Positions 8,227 to 16,725 of a DNA stretch of 64,000 nt are shown here, in pieces. The position numbers and the translations under genes are program-made. The DNA is from Desulfobacterales bacterium. Its GTDB lineage: Bacteria > Desulfobacterota > Desulfobacteria > Desulfobacterales > UBA11574. The stretch is from NCBI GenBank assembly GCA_030145345.1, contig JAQYVT010000007.1, forward strand, positions 1-64,000, given 5' to 3'. The notes beneath the pieces were generated by a model. The model saw only the letters and a program-made list of their open reading frames with translations, had not been told where the DNA came from and made no database searches. Numbering within the stretch: position 1 is the first letter of the stretch; every line of letters starts with the position of its first letter.

Positions 8227-9576
8227 CTATTGCACCTCAACCGGCCATATTTTTTTAAACGTGGTTTGAGGGAAAAAGCAATAGGGACATTCCTCGGGCG
8301 GATCTTGTCCATAATGGATGTGGCCGCACATACGGCAGCGCCACGCAGGTATAATTTTTCCTCCGGTGTCTGGTTCCAGAGGATCTTTATCTCTAAATAT
8401 CGGCAGATCTTCGAGGGACGGCATCACCGGTTGATAGGTGTACATGGCATGACCGGAAACAATCATCCGCTGAATTTCACTGGTCCCTTCATATATTCTT
8501 AAAAGGCGAATGTCTCGAAGTAGTTTCTCCAGAGGAAACATTTTGGTATAGCCGTACCCCCCGAGTATCTGAAGGGCTTCATTGACAACTTCCAATGCCG
8601 TTTCGGTTGCGTAAAACTTTGCGATGGATGCGTTTATTGTCGGATCCAGCCCCTTGTCCGATTCCCATGCGGCCTTCCATACCAATAAACGCGCAGTTTC
8701 AACCTTCTGGTACATTTCAGCAATTTTAAACTGAACGGCCTGAAAATCCCCGATCTTGGACCCAAACGCCCTGCGTTTTTTGGCGTAATCGATGGCATAC
8801 TCCATAGCGCTCCGAGCACCTCCGACGCCAAAGGCTCCCACAACCGGACGTGTTCTGGAAAAGGTTTTCATGGCGAGTAAAAAGCCTTCTCCGGGCGGAG
8901 CAAGAACATTTTCTTTGGGGACTCTGACATTTTTAAAATTAAGACCTACGGTATTTGAACAGCGCTGGCCGAGTTTGGGAATTGCCTTGCCTGTCGATAC
9001 ACCTTTCCAGGACTTTTCCACCAGAAAGGCGCATATCCCTTCATGACCGGATTTCGGATCTACCGTAGCAAATACGGAAATATAATCGGCGACACCACCA
9101 TTGGTAATCCAGTATTTGGTCCCGCTTAATATGTAGTCATCACCATCTCTTGTGGCTTCACACCGGATACCGGCAACGTCTGATCCCATGACGGGTTCGG
9201 ATGTGGCAAAACAGATCAGTTTGAATTCTTTTAATAGCTTTGGGAGATATTTCTCTTTGAGCACTTCATTGGTACAAAGGATAAGCGGTTCCATGCCGAG
9301 GGAATTATCGAAAAGCGAGGTGGCAAGACCCGGACAGGCCGCTGCAATTTCCTCGGTCATGATGGCGCCTTCAAGGATCCCGTACTCATTTCCACCATAC
9401 TTCTTGGGTATGTCATTGTTCATCAGGCCTTCATCATATGCCTTTCTTAACACAGACAGCGGAATTTCATCTTTTTCATCGTAGTACCATGCAACGGGCA
9501 ACACCTCTTTTAACGCAAATTCACGTGTTTTTCGTTGAATTTCAAGCTGCTTCGGGGACAAATCAAAATTTAGCAT
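8227..9576 (-). CDS. Acyl-CoA dehydrogenase fused to a rubredoxin-like domain
   Basis: 449 residues. Residues about 1-385 are a complete acyl-CoA dehydrogenase: flavin-contacting CFATSEPVMGSDVAG and YILSGTKYWITNGG, and the catalytic-base region IYEGTSEIQRM. The last 50 residues add a metal knot, CRMCGHIHYG...PEECPYC, as found in rubredoxins and the rubrerythrin tail, which should bind one iron or zinc. Ordinary acyl-CoA dehydrogenases end near residue 380-390. The fusion could let electrons leave the flavin through a built-in rubredoxin instead of, or on the way to, ETF; that is inference. The start has GAGGAGG eight bases upstream. A MITE lies between this gene and the patatin gene upstream of it. 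Confidence 0.9.
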   Translation of the reverse strand: MLNFDLSPKQLEIQRKTREFALKEVLPVAWYYDEKDEIPLSVLRKAYDEGLMNNDIPKKYGGNEYGILEGAIMTEEIAAACPGLATSLFDNSLGMEPLILCTNEVLKEKYLPKLLKEFKLICFATSEPVMGSDVAGIRCEATRDGDDYILSGTKYWITNGGVADYISVFATVDPKSGHEGICAFLVEKSWKGVSTGKAIPKLGQRCSNTVGLNFKNVRVPKENVLAPPGEGFLLAMKTFSRTRPVVGAFGVGGARSAMEYAIDYAKKRRAFGSKIGDFQAVQFKIAEMYQKVETARLLVWKAAWESDKGLDPTINASIAKFYATETALEVVNEALQILGGYGYTKMFPLEKLLRDIRLLRIYEGTSEIQRMIVSGHAMYTYQPVMPSLEDLPIFRDKDPLEPDTGGKIIPAWRCRMCGHIHYGQDPPEECPYCFFPQTTFKKIWPVEVQ

Positions 9577-9691
9577 AGGGGCCTCCTCATTACGGGCAAT
9601 GCGTATTTTTCTGCCATGGGTCCAGCATTAAATTAACCCTAACGTTGCACGAACAACGGGGCGGGTATTTTTAGAACAAAACATTATTATT

Positions 9692-9881
9692 GATGGTTTC
9701 GTAAAAAGTCCGTTTTGCTCGCTCAGTGACCATTTGGGGGCCTTTCAAGCGGTGCTGCTAAATTTCAAGAACTCGTCGCAAGCGCCTCAAACAGCTTGAA
9801 ATTTTTAACGCATCACCGCTTGAAACGCTGGATCCCCAAATGATCAGATATCGCTCACAAAAGACTTTTTACGAGTTCATC
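9692..9881. mobile_element. MITE-like element, copy 1 (190 bp)
   Basis: Begins GATGGTTTCGTAAAAAGTC and ends GACTTTTTACGAGTTCATC, imperfect inverted ends of about 19 bp. ATTATT stands directly on both outer sides, a probable 6-bp target duplication. It has no coding capacity. The same element lies inverted at 32036 and as a shortened copy at 18120. The TAA stop of the patatin gene falls within the right-hand duplication, so it inserted right behind that gene. Confidence 0.85.
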
Positions 9882-9882
9882 A

Positions 9883-11040
9883 TTATTGGGTCGTAGAAGT
9901 TTTAGAATTCATCAGTTCCATTATTTCCCCGGTATGCTTATCAGCATCATTTTCGCCGAGTTTAACAAGATGGGTCAAGTAGTTCGGATCAAACATGACC
10001 ATGCTCAGCCAATCTGGACTTGATGTCTCCTGGGTGCCGAGCCCCCGGAATAGATACCGAAACATGTAGGGCAATTCCGGCTCAAATCCACCCGCCAATT
10101 CCCCCAGATCCTCTGAAGGACGCATTGCAAAAAGATAGACCACATGTCGGTCATCATGCTGTTCTTCCGGGATCTGTTCGAGCAACTGATTGGTACGCTT
10201 GAGCGTTCGAACATCTTGATCCAGAGCGTCTAAGAAAATAGAATTCATTAAAGTGCCCGCTATTTGGGCCGGTGGCGGATATCCCATACATACGGGTGTG
10301 TTCGCGTCTTCTATGGATCTTAGGTGACGTGTCGATATTGCAAGAATCCGTTTTGCACCGAGATATATGGCCGGCGAAAGCGGCGCTGATTGCCGGATAC
10401 CGCCGTCACCGTACCATGCATTTCCAACTCTAACAGCTGGAAAAAGTAGCGGCAGCGAAGCTGAAGACACAATGTGATCGATGGTAATATCGGTGGCTTC
10501 ACTTCGTCGCCAAGGTCGTTCCCACATTCTAATTTCCTTGCCCATAACCCATGTCACGGCCTGGCCGGTGGCATAGTTGGTTCCGGTGATTGCAAACGCT
10601 TTAAGTTTCCCATGGTGTAAATTTCTACGAATGCCGGCAATCACATTTCCTTGAGGTAAAAGTGTCCTTTGCAGCAGTTCTCGAAGGGGTGTCGAATCCA
10701 ACAGGCTTCTCGCAGATGATTCTTTAGAAATCCCACCGGAGATTAGACGGACCCCCCACCTGAAAACATTTCGGATAAGTTCCCAAGTGTCCACACAAAA
10801 AACCTGATCAACGGAAAGCTTAAGCCATAGTTGTGACAATTCTTCCACAGCCTCAGCAAAGGTGCCCGTATGATTTGCCAGAAAGGCCGCGTTAATCGCC
10901 CCAGCGGAAACTCCGGTGATAATGGGGATATTAAGATCAGGAAAATTCCGGGCAAGGCATCTCAAAAAGCCGACTTGATAGGCGGCTCTCGCTCCGCCGC
11001 CACTTAGAACGAGTGCTAAACCATTGCCATCACCGGCCAT
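9883..11040 (-). CDS. Patatin-like phospholipase family protein
   Basis: 385 residues, cytoplasmic or peripheral. The oxyanion loop SGGGARAAYQ, nucleophile elbow GVSAG (Ser45) and second dyad residue in YGDGGIRQSAPL are all present, so the Ser-Asp catalytic dyad of patatin lipases is intact. The LGAKRILAIS strand after the DGG is typical. It likely hydrolyses acyl esters of membrane lipids. The C-terminal about 130 residues are less typical and may be a lid or membrane-contact part. The gene is monocistronic, flanked downstream by a MITE and upstream by a strong inverted repeat at 11145. No clear ribosome-binding site was seen. Confidence 0.9.
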   Translation of the reverse strand: MAGDGNGLALVLSGGGARAAYQVGFLRCLARNFPDLNIPIITGVSAGAINAAFLANHTGTFAEAVEELSQLWLKLSVDQVFCVDTWELIRNVFRWGVRLISGGISKESSARSLLDSTPLRELLQRTLLPQGNVIAGIRRNLHHGKLKAFAITGTNYATGQAVTWVMGKEIRMWERPWRRSEATDITIDHIVSSASLPLLFPAVRVGNAWYGDGGIRQSAPLSPAIYLGAKRILAISTRHLRSIEDANTPVCMGYPPPAQIAGTLMNSIFLDALDQDVRTLKRTNQLLEQIPEEQHDDRHVVYLFAMRPSEDLGELAGGFEPELPYMFRYLFRGLGTQETSSPDWLSMVMFDPNYLTHLVKLGENDADKHTGEIMELMNSKTSTTQ

Positions 11041-11144
11041 AACATGCGCCCCTGTAAAATAAACGGTATGAATGGATTTTTAAATTTTGACCTTGATATC
11101 TCTTTATGCTATTTAAAACCGTTTATGCTGGTATGTCAATTTTG

Positions 11145-11189
11145 TTTTTGACACCAGTATAGTTCTTTAAAACAAACTGGTGTCAAAAA
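11145..11189. promoter_or_regulatory. 14-bp perfect inverted repeat between divergent genes
   Basis: TTTTTGACACCAGT and ACTGGTGTCAAAAA form a perfect 14-base inverted repeat with a 17-base spacer. It lies between the divergent patatin and L,D-transpeptidase genes. With A/T runs at both outer ends it could act as a bidirectional terminator-like hairpin, but terminators are unexpected between divergent genes. A regulator-binding site is the other reading. Confidence 0.55.
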
Positions 11190-11335
11190 CGCTTCATGTG
11201 TGAATAAATTGTATGATGGAACCTGTTTGAAATCCTTGCCGGACCGAAAGCACTGTGGTCAGACAGCCCCCCGTCTATCAGGGCGAATCGCCTTACTTTT
11301 TTCAAAAGGTCACAAAGAAAAGCAACTCCTAAAAT

Positions 11336-13036
11336 ATGATGAAACAAAAAAATAATATTTCTATGAACCGGCTTTTAACAATTATTCTGCTGATCGTTTT
11401 CCCAATACTTCTTCAGCATGAAGGTTTAGCGGGGGTTACGGATTCACACAGTATCAGAGACCATCTTAAAAAGAGAATTGAATTAAAAAAAACCCAAAAC
11501 AAATTTAGTTGCCGGGGAGAATTAATCTGTGGGGCTTCACTCATTCCGAAATTTTACCAACAGCGAGGATTTTCGCCTGCATGGATTGGAAAAGAAGGAA
11601 TTCTTCCCCAGGCAAGATCCCTGGTTGCAGAGATTGATGGCGCTGATCACGAAGGCTTAAGGCCCGACGACTATCACCGGGCCAATATCGTATCCCTCGT
11701 GACAAAGATCGATGAAAAACAAGCTGTAGGAGAAACGGTCGATGCCCCAATATGGGTAGATCTCGATTTACTCCTGACCGATGCTTTTATGCTTTATAGT
11801 TCACATCTGTTCGCCGGTCGTGTAAACCCGGAAACCATCCATACCGATTGGGTGGTGGTAAATCCAAGCGCGGACTTGACGGATGTTCTCGGGTCCGCAC
11901 TCAATTCGAATCAAATATCAAAAGCCTTAAGAGATCTAGAGCCAATTCATTCCGCATATTTTGAGCTCAAACAATCTTTGGCGCAATACCGAGATATGGC
12001 AAAAAAAGATGACCGGCTTCCCCTGTCGCCCGGAACCAATTTGCGCAAAGGCGATAGAGGCATTTCTGTCCAACGTCTTCGTGAACGGCTCGTTATTCTT
12101 GGCGATCTCGAAGATACCGAAAAAGACCCGGTGGGTTTTTTCGATGACGCCACCGAACGGGCCGTTCTTGGGTTCCAAAAAAGGCATGGATTGAAATCGG
12201 ACGGTATGGTCGGACCCCACACGCTGGAAATTCTGAACATCCCGATTCAACAACGGGTTCGTCAGATAGAACTCAACATGGAACGCTGTCGTTGGATCCC
12301 CCGTGATCTTGGGGATCGATACATTCTTGTGAATATTGCCGATTTTAAATTATCGGTGATTGAAAACCTTCACCGCATGCTGGAAATGCGGGTTGTTGTG
12401 GGAAGACCTTATCGCCGAACGCCGGTTTTCAGTGCAAAAATGACCTACATGGTGATCAATCCATACTGGAACATCCCAACGAGTCTTGTTTTTAAAGATC
12501 TTCTTCCAAAAATTCAAAAAAACGACACCTATTTGGCTCAACAAGGAATTAAAGTTTTTAAAGGCTGGAGCAAAGGCGCACCGGAAATAGATCCGGAAAC
12601 GGTCGACTGGAAGAAAATTGAGCATCAAAACTTCCCTTACAAACTCCGCCAGGATCCAGGGCCACGCAATGCCCTCGGCCGAATAAAATTTATTTTCCCC
12701 AATAGGTTCGCTGTATATCTTCACGATACGCCCGACCGTTCACACTTCAATGAAACACATCGGGATTTTAGCTCCGGATGTATTCGAACGGAAAAACCGG
12801 TCGATCTGGCCCGCTATCTTGTGCGAGACGAGCATCAATGGTCGGAGGAAAATTTATTGGCAGCCATCGAGGCTCGGGAAACAAAGGTCATTGAACTTCG
12901 AAGCCCCATCACCGTCCACTTACAATACTGGACGGCATGGGTGGACGAAAACGGCAGGTTAAACTTTCGCAAGGATATTTATGACCGGGACAGACTGCTT
13001 GATCAAGCCTTGAGAGAACGGATGCCGGGTGTATAA
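11336..13036 (+). CDS. L,D-transpeptidase of the YcbB/LdtD type
   Basis: 566 residues, exported (signal-like hydrophobic segment at about 13-28). Domain order matches LdtD: a scaffold domain (about 50-230), a peptidoglycan-binding helix bundle (about 240-305: GISVQRLRERL...FQKRHGL..DGMVGPHTLE) and a YkuD catalytic domain (about 325-530). The active site HDTPDRSHF...SSGCIR holds the nucleophilic cysteine, C482. It should form 3-3 crosslinks in the peptidoglycan. ATG codons at 11336 and 11339 are both possible; neither has a strong Shine-Dalgarno. The convergent neighbour is a MepK-like peptidase, the enzyme that opens 3-3 crosslinks in E. coli, where ycbB and ycbK are also adjacent. Confidence 0.93.
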   Translation: MMKQKNNISMNRLLTIILLIVFPILLQHEGLAGVTDSHSIRDHLKKRIELKKTQNKFSCRGELICGASLIPKFYQQRGFSPAWIGKEGILPQARSLVAEIDGADHEGLRPDDYHRANIVSLVTKIDEKQAVGETVDAPIWVDLDLLLTDAFMLYSSHLFAGRVNPETIHTDWVVVNPSADLTDVLGSALNSNQISKALRDLEPIHSAYFELKQSLAQYRDMAKKDDRLPLSPGTNLRKGDRGISVQRLRERLVILGDLEDTEKDPVGFFDDATERAVLGFQKRHGLKSDGMVGPHTLEILNIPIQQRVRQIELNMERCRWIPRDLGDRYILVNIADFKLSVIENLHRMLEMRVVVGRPYRRTPVFSAKMTYMVINPYWNIPTSLVFKDLLPKIQKNDTYLAQQGIKVFKGWSKGAPEIDPETVDWKKIEHQNFPYKLRQDPGPRNALGRIKFIFPNRFAVYLHDTPDRSHFNETHRDFSSGCIRTEKPVDLARYLVRDEHQWSEENLLAAIEARETKVIELRSPITVHLQYWTAWVDENGRLNFRKDIYDRDRLLDQALRERMPGV

Positions 13037-13070
13037 TCCGTTCCTATCTTCAGCGCCTCCTGTTGCTGGA

Positions 13071-13259
13071 TAGAAGCCATTTCAAAACCTTCCGATGAGT
13101 GATTTTTGAGTCTTTTGCCCAAAAGCGCTTTCCGATGCAAGGCATAAAATTTGGTGCTGTTTGAGGGCGTTAGCCCGAGTTATACAAATTTAGCACAGCG
13201 AGCTTGGCGCTCGACAAAAGGCTCAAACCAACCAATGAGAAGTTTTGAAACAGGTTCTA
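13071..13259. repeat. 189-bp palindrome-ended element, copy B
   Basis: The left end TAGAAGCCATTTCAAAACCT and the reverse complement of the right end (TAGAACCTGTTTCAAAACTT) agree at about 16 of 20 positions. The ends resemble those of copy A at 888, but the interior differs: it has a GGGCGTTAGCCC hairpin and no CATAC..GTATG core. It fills the gap between the convergent L,D-transpeptidase and MepK-like genes and could end transcription from both sides. Confidence 0.65.
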
Positions 13260-13272
13260 ATCATTTTAAATC

Positions 13273-13845
13273 TCACCAGAACCTCACATCTCCGGTATCC
13301 ACGTGTACAAAATCGGACTCGGGATAATACCCCACGCCACCGGCATGCATCCTTTTACAGATATTATTTAACCTTTTCGTATCAAATTCGGGAATCCGGA
13401 TGTCGGCCGCTTTTCCTTGCAGATGCAGACTATTCTTTGCAACGGCTTTGGATTTTCTGCGGAGCATGGTGTTTGTTTCAGATGAACGGTATCCGGAAAT
13501 AATATGGAATCGAGCACCATCGCCGATGGTATTAGAAATGGCATGGAGAAGATCGAGCAGATCTCTATGGATGGACATAATTTTTCCTGAATAATGATCA
13601 CGGAGAATATAATCGATTTTTTTTAAGGCCTTGGGATGATACCGGCCTTGGGAGTAATAACAGACATCAAGCCTTTCATCGGTATGGGTATTATAGAAGG
13701 ACAGCCTCCGTTCCGGAATCAATATGCCATTAATTGAAGCCATTGCAGACATGGGGAATAGAGCACTCACAGCCGCTTGCGCGCCCATTTTTAGAAAATT
13801 GCGACGATCACAATACATTTTTTCAAATTCACTTCTTTTTATCAA
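13273..13845 (-). CDS. mepK: MepK/YcbK-like M15 (DUF882) murein peptidase, Tat-type signal
   Basis: 190 residues. The N-terminus has a twin-arginine pattern (CDRRNFLKMG, R14-R15) and a short hydrophobic stretch, so Tat export is likely. The rest is a DUF882/M15-type metallopeptidase: SGYRSSETN, the zinc motif LHLQGKAADI (H141, D148) and HVDTG (H181). E. coli MepK (YcbK) has the same architecture and cleaves 3-3 and 4-3 crosslinks. The gene is convergent with an LdtD-like transpeptidase, which supports the assignment. The symbol is by homology and context, not proven. Confidence 0.85.
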   Translation of the reverse strand: MIKRSEFEKMYCDRRNFLKMGAQAAVSALFPMSAMASINGILIPERRLSFYNTHTDERLDVCYYSQGRYHPKALKKIDYILRDHYSGKIMSIHRDLLDLLHAISNTIGDGARFHIISGYRSSETNTMLRRKSKAVAKNSLHLQGKAADIRIPEFDTKRLNNICKRMHAGGVGYYPESDFVHVDTGDVRFW

Positions 13846-14314
13846 ATGCTGCTACAGCGAACCCGAACCGATCGAAAAAGCGACTCAATTTTAAAATGAA
13901 CCAACGGGAGTGTAATCGCATCTTTATACTTAAACATCTACATATTATGGATGACATGGATTGTCGCCATGTGATTATCAAAAGAATGGAGGCTTAGTCA
14001 AACTATAAATTCCATATCAGATGGAGACCAAACATGTTGGTCTCGCAACCCATCAATATGATTCTTGATTTCTTAGGGAAACCTTGAAACTCTCGATCTT
14101 TTTCTTCTCCCAAAGGCACACGTATTGGCTTTTCTGGACGGCGATGACCCGCCGGATGGCACCATGGCATAAGTACAACTTATGTGTTGAAATATTATTT
14201 AACTTGTGCTAAAAAGTTTGTGTTCGTGTTTTCCATATTTTTATTCAGGAACCGTATTCCTTCAACCTTTGTCTCCATTTAATCGTCGACTTCTTAAACT
14301 TTTAGGAGGTCTCC
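13846..14314. other. 469-bp intergenic region with a small hairpin and a candidate promoter
   Basis: Between the divergent MepK-like and RAMA-domain genes. It holds an 8-bp hairpin (GAGACCAA / TTGGTCTC at 14024-14044) and, at 14187-14215, TTGAAA-17-TAAAAA, a candidate promoter for the RAMA gene about 100 bp before its start. Very short frames exist (for example 33 codons ending at 13997) but none has a ribosome-binding site or recognisable product. Confidence 0.4.
14187..14215 (+). promoter_or_regulatory. Candidate sigma70-like promoter of the RAMA-domain gene
   Basis: TTGAAA and TAAAAA with a 17-base spacer in AT-rich DNA, followed by a leader of about 90 bases ending in a strong AGGAGG. 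Confidence 0.4.
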
Positions 14315-14716
14315 ATGAAAAACATTGAGACGAATTCCGACCTGCTGAGTGAACCTATTTTGCAACAATCCTCTGAAGACGCATATCAAAATGGAATATT
14401 CGAATCATCTGAAAGGCTGGGCAGTGTTAAACGACAAAGCGCCAAGAATTCAGGCGCCTGCGTATCTTGGGTCGTGGAAAGTGTAGTCTTTCCGGATGGA
14501 ACGGAATTTCGTGGCAAATATAAAGGTTATTTCTATTATGGCACGGTCAGAAATGGAACTTTGACCCTTGACGAAAAAGAATTCATATCGCCGTGCCAGG
14601 CAGCTTTAACCATAACTCGGACCCCCATTGATGGTTGGTTGTTCTGGGATTGCAAATTACCCGAACAGGGGTCATGGATGAATATTTCTGAATTTAAAAA
14701 GCTAAGTCGCTGTTAA
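14315..14716 (+). CDS. RAMA-like domain protein, 133 aa
   Basis: The first 50 residues look disordered. Residues about 60-128 match by pattern the RAMA domain (restriction enzyme adenine methylase associated): GTEFRGKYKGYFYYGTV, then ISPCQAALTITRTPIDGW and LFWDC, corresponding to the GTxL-xYKG...SPSxAA...NGWxFW consensus. RAMA domains are usually attached to DNA methylases or other DNA-acting enzymes; here the domain stands alone, with no methylase or nuclease nearby. The start has AGGAGG at 7-base spacing. The cytoplasmic product may bind DNA; the function is not known. It opens an accessory stretch with several palindromic repeats. Confidence 0.7.
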   Translation: MKNIETNSDLLSEPILQQSSEDAYQNGIFESSERLGSVKRQSAKNSGACVSWVVESVVFPDGTEFRGKYKGYFYYGTVRNGTLTLDEKEFISPCQAALTITRTPIDGWLFWDCKLPEQGSWMNISEFKKLSRC

Positions 14717-14791
14717 GTGGTCTTATAATTAGGATGGCGGCTTTTATTCACTCCCCTTTCCCCTGGAGGAGAGGCATCTACGGAAGCCCTT

Positions 14792-15763
14792 CTAAAGGAC
14801 ATTTAGCATATCCGTTATCATGAGATATTCAGAATCGGTACCATCATAATCATACGTTGCTTCTTCTCCGATTATTGGAACCAATTTAACCCTTCCACCG
14901 AAAAACTCAGACGTAATATTTTCAACCTCTTTTATACTTAAGTTTTTCCTCAAAAAATATTTTGAATACACATTTGGATATCCCAATCTACGTGTAATTC
15001 GGAATAGCTTTAATTGTACGTTTGGATTAAGGCATTTGCGAAGACCATATGCAGCGTTCACCGTATTAATATTAAAAAAATTGGGATTCGCAGACATCAA
15101 GGAGGAAAGCCGAAACCCCTGCCTGCCGTAACCATCTTTCTTATGGGGAAGCTGGTGCTCCGTGTCATTCACAAGCTTAAGGGGATGTCTGCCGAGTCTG
15201 TCTCTATCTTCTTCAATACATACTGCTGGAAATACGATCGCTGCCGGTTCCTGGTATTTTTGGATGCTATTCAGGAAATCCTCAATAAACTTTTTTGTCG
15301 TCAAGGGGGAATCCGACGCAACAAATAAGGCATGTTTCCGATCCTTGAAAGCGGCGCTGGCTGCATAACCCTTAATTAAATTTCCTGCGATTGAATTCTG
15401 TTTGACCTTGCTTGGTTTAATATTGAAATCTTCAATGATGTTAGAAGGAATCTTTGAGTTCTGGTTCACAACGCAGCACGGCTTCTCGAATGTATTGATT
15501 AAATTGCCCAGCCGCTGCTCAAGAAGCATCTGATGGCCGACAATAATGATGTCATCGATTAAATCACTGGCAAAAAGGTTCTCGAGTGTATATTGTATCA
15601 AAGGTTTGCATTCTTCTTTGCCATCCTTAACCGTTTTAAACTCCCTCAACGGTTTATAGCCCGACTCTATGAACCTTTCGCCATAATTTTCCGCAACGAT
15701 TCTGCTGTACTTTTTTACTTCTCGCTTGTTGTTATATCCTGCCATTAAAATTGCGCTAACCAT
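14792..15763 (-). CDS. MobA/GlmU-like nucleotidyltransferase-fold protein
   Basis: 323 residues with the N-terminal start of a nucleotidyltransferase fold: SAILMAGYNN...GYKPL, a strand-turn-strand DDIIIVGH and LFVASDSPL, the usual Asp-containing metal site. The glycine-rich loop is altered: sugar nucleotidyltransferases usually show LAGGxGxR here. The later part (PAVCIEEDRDRLGRHP, NFFNINT) fits a substrate domain of this superfamily. Such proteins transfer a nucleotide to a sugar phosphate, cofactor or lipid head group; I cannot choose. It is the only long frame between a convergent RAMA gene and an upstream GNAT gene on the same strand. Confidence 0.72.
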   Translation of the reverse strand: MVSAILMAGYNNKREVKKYSRIVAENYGERFIESGYKPLREFKTVKDGKEECKPLIQYTLENLFASDLIDDIIIVGHQMLLEQRLGNLINTFEKPCCVVNQNSKIPSNIIEDFNIKPSKVKQNSIAGNLIKGYAASAAFKDRKHALFVASDSPLTTKKFIEDFLNSIQKYQEPAAIVFPAVCIEEDRDRLGRHPLKLVNDTEHQLPHKKDGYGRQGFRLSSLMSANPNFFNINTVNAAYGLRKCLNPNVQLKLFRITRRLGYPNVYSKYFLRKNLSIKEVENITSEFFGGRVKLVPIIGEEATYDYDGTDSEYLMITDMLNVL

Positions 15764-15923
15764 TTCATCACGCTGTTAAATAACCTATAAATTAATATTC
15801 TTGATACGTTTCTATCCAGAAATATTTATGCCCTAAATGGATGCAACTAAAATTAAGAAAATCTATAACAAATTATAACATTTTGCGTTAACGGGGTAAA
15901 TGGATGAATGCGTGGATAAAGAA

Positions 15924-16421
15924 TTAAAGAAATTTATACATGGCAAAGTACAGATCTTTCTGGGTCGGGTTTCCGGTTCTTACGAACCCATGTTTTCTAT
16001 AGAATGCCTCCGAGCTTGGGAATTTGGTTACCTGAACTTCAATTTCCTGAAGACCGGCCGTCCTGAATCGCTCTTCACAGTGCTGATAGATGAGGGCTCC
16101 GTAGCCTTTCCTGCCATATTTCCTGGAAACTTGTATGGTCCTGATAAAGAGTCTGGTCCATTTCTTCATGACCAACGCGCAACCGATTAAATTCCCTTCA
16201 TCAGAAAACAGCAAAACGAGGAACCCCTTTGCGGCCTGTTGCTGAATCTTTTCGGGAGTAGCGAAAGCACACAAAATCTCAAGTTCAGCCTCGCTGTATT
16301 CCCCTTGATTCACAGCCTTGGTATTCTCTTTAATTAATGTTGCGACCAGGTCTGCATCAGAGTCGTTCAGCGATTCTGTCTCTCCGTTCAAATTGTCTAC
16401 GATACGTACCTTCATAGGCAT
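15924..16421 (-). CDS. GNAT-family N-acetyltransferase
   Basis: About 165 residues from the chosen ATG (16421; 16415 is equally possible). The ORF track extends to a TTG at 16490, but that TTG is part of TTGACA, which looks more like a -35 box, and the extra residues are an unlikely hydrophobic head. The acetyl-CoA loop VSRKYGRKGYGALIY, the following helix and FPSSEAFYRKHGFVRTG are characteristic of GNAT enzymes. The acceptor is unknown. It shares the strand with the nucleotidyltransferase gene downstream but a 160-bp gap argues against tight coupling. Confidence 0.8.
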   Translation of the reverse strand: MPMKVRIVDNLNGETESLNDSDADLVATLIKENTKAVNQGEYSEAELEILCAFATPEKIQQQAAKGFLVLLFSDEGNLIGCALVMKKWTRLFIRTIQVSRKYGRKGYGALIYQHCEERFRTAGLQEIEVQVTKFPSSEAFYRKHGFVRTGNPTQKDLYFAMYKFL

Positions 16422-16725
16422 AAAAAGTGACAATGATATTCTGGGTGTGGCAAGTAAAAAGCAGATACCCAAAATCAAGCAAATTGTCAATAATCAAATA
16501 AAACTTCTTACAATTTCAAGAGGTTTGGATATATAATATCTGTTTGACCGAGACAGGCTTTTTTGGAAAGGAGAAATCGATAGGACCATCTGGATCGGTG
16601 CGCTCGTGGTCAACAGCGGGATTGATAAAATCCTATAATGTGGTAAACCTTTGGGGGAGCAGATCAGAATCGATAATCGGCCATGAGATATCCGGCTGGA
16701 GAATTCTAAATAGAGGAGATTAATC

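Noticed and set aside
8058-8312. Minus-strand 84-aa ORF after the acyl-CoA dehydrogenase
   Set aside because: Overlaps the end of the dehydrogenase in another frame and lacks a start signal; the gap 8036-8226 shows nothing recognisable.
16422-16490. N-terminal extension of the GNAT protein from a TTG
   Set aside because: The TTG belongs to TTGACA, no ribosome-binding site precedes it and GNAT domains begin near the later ATGs.
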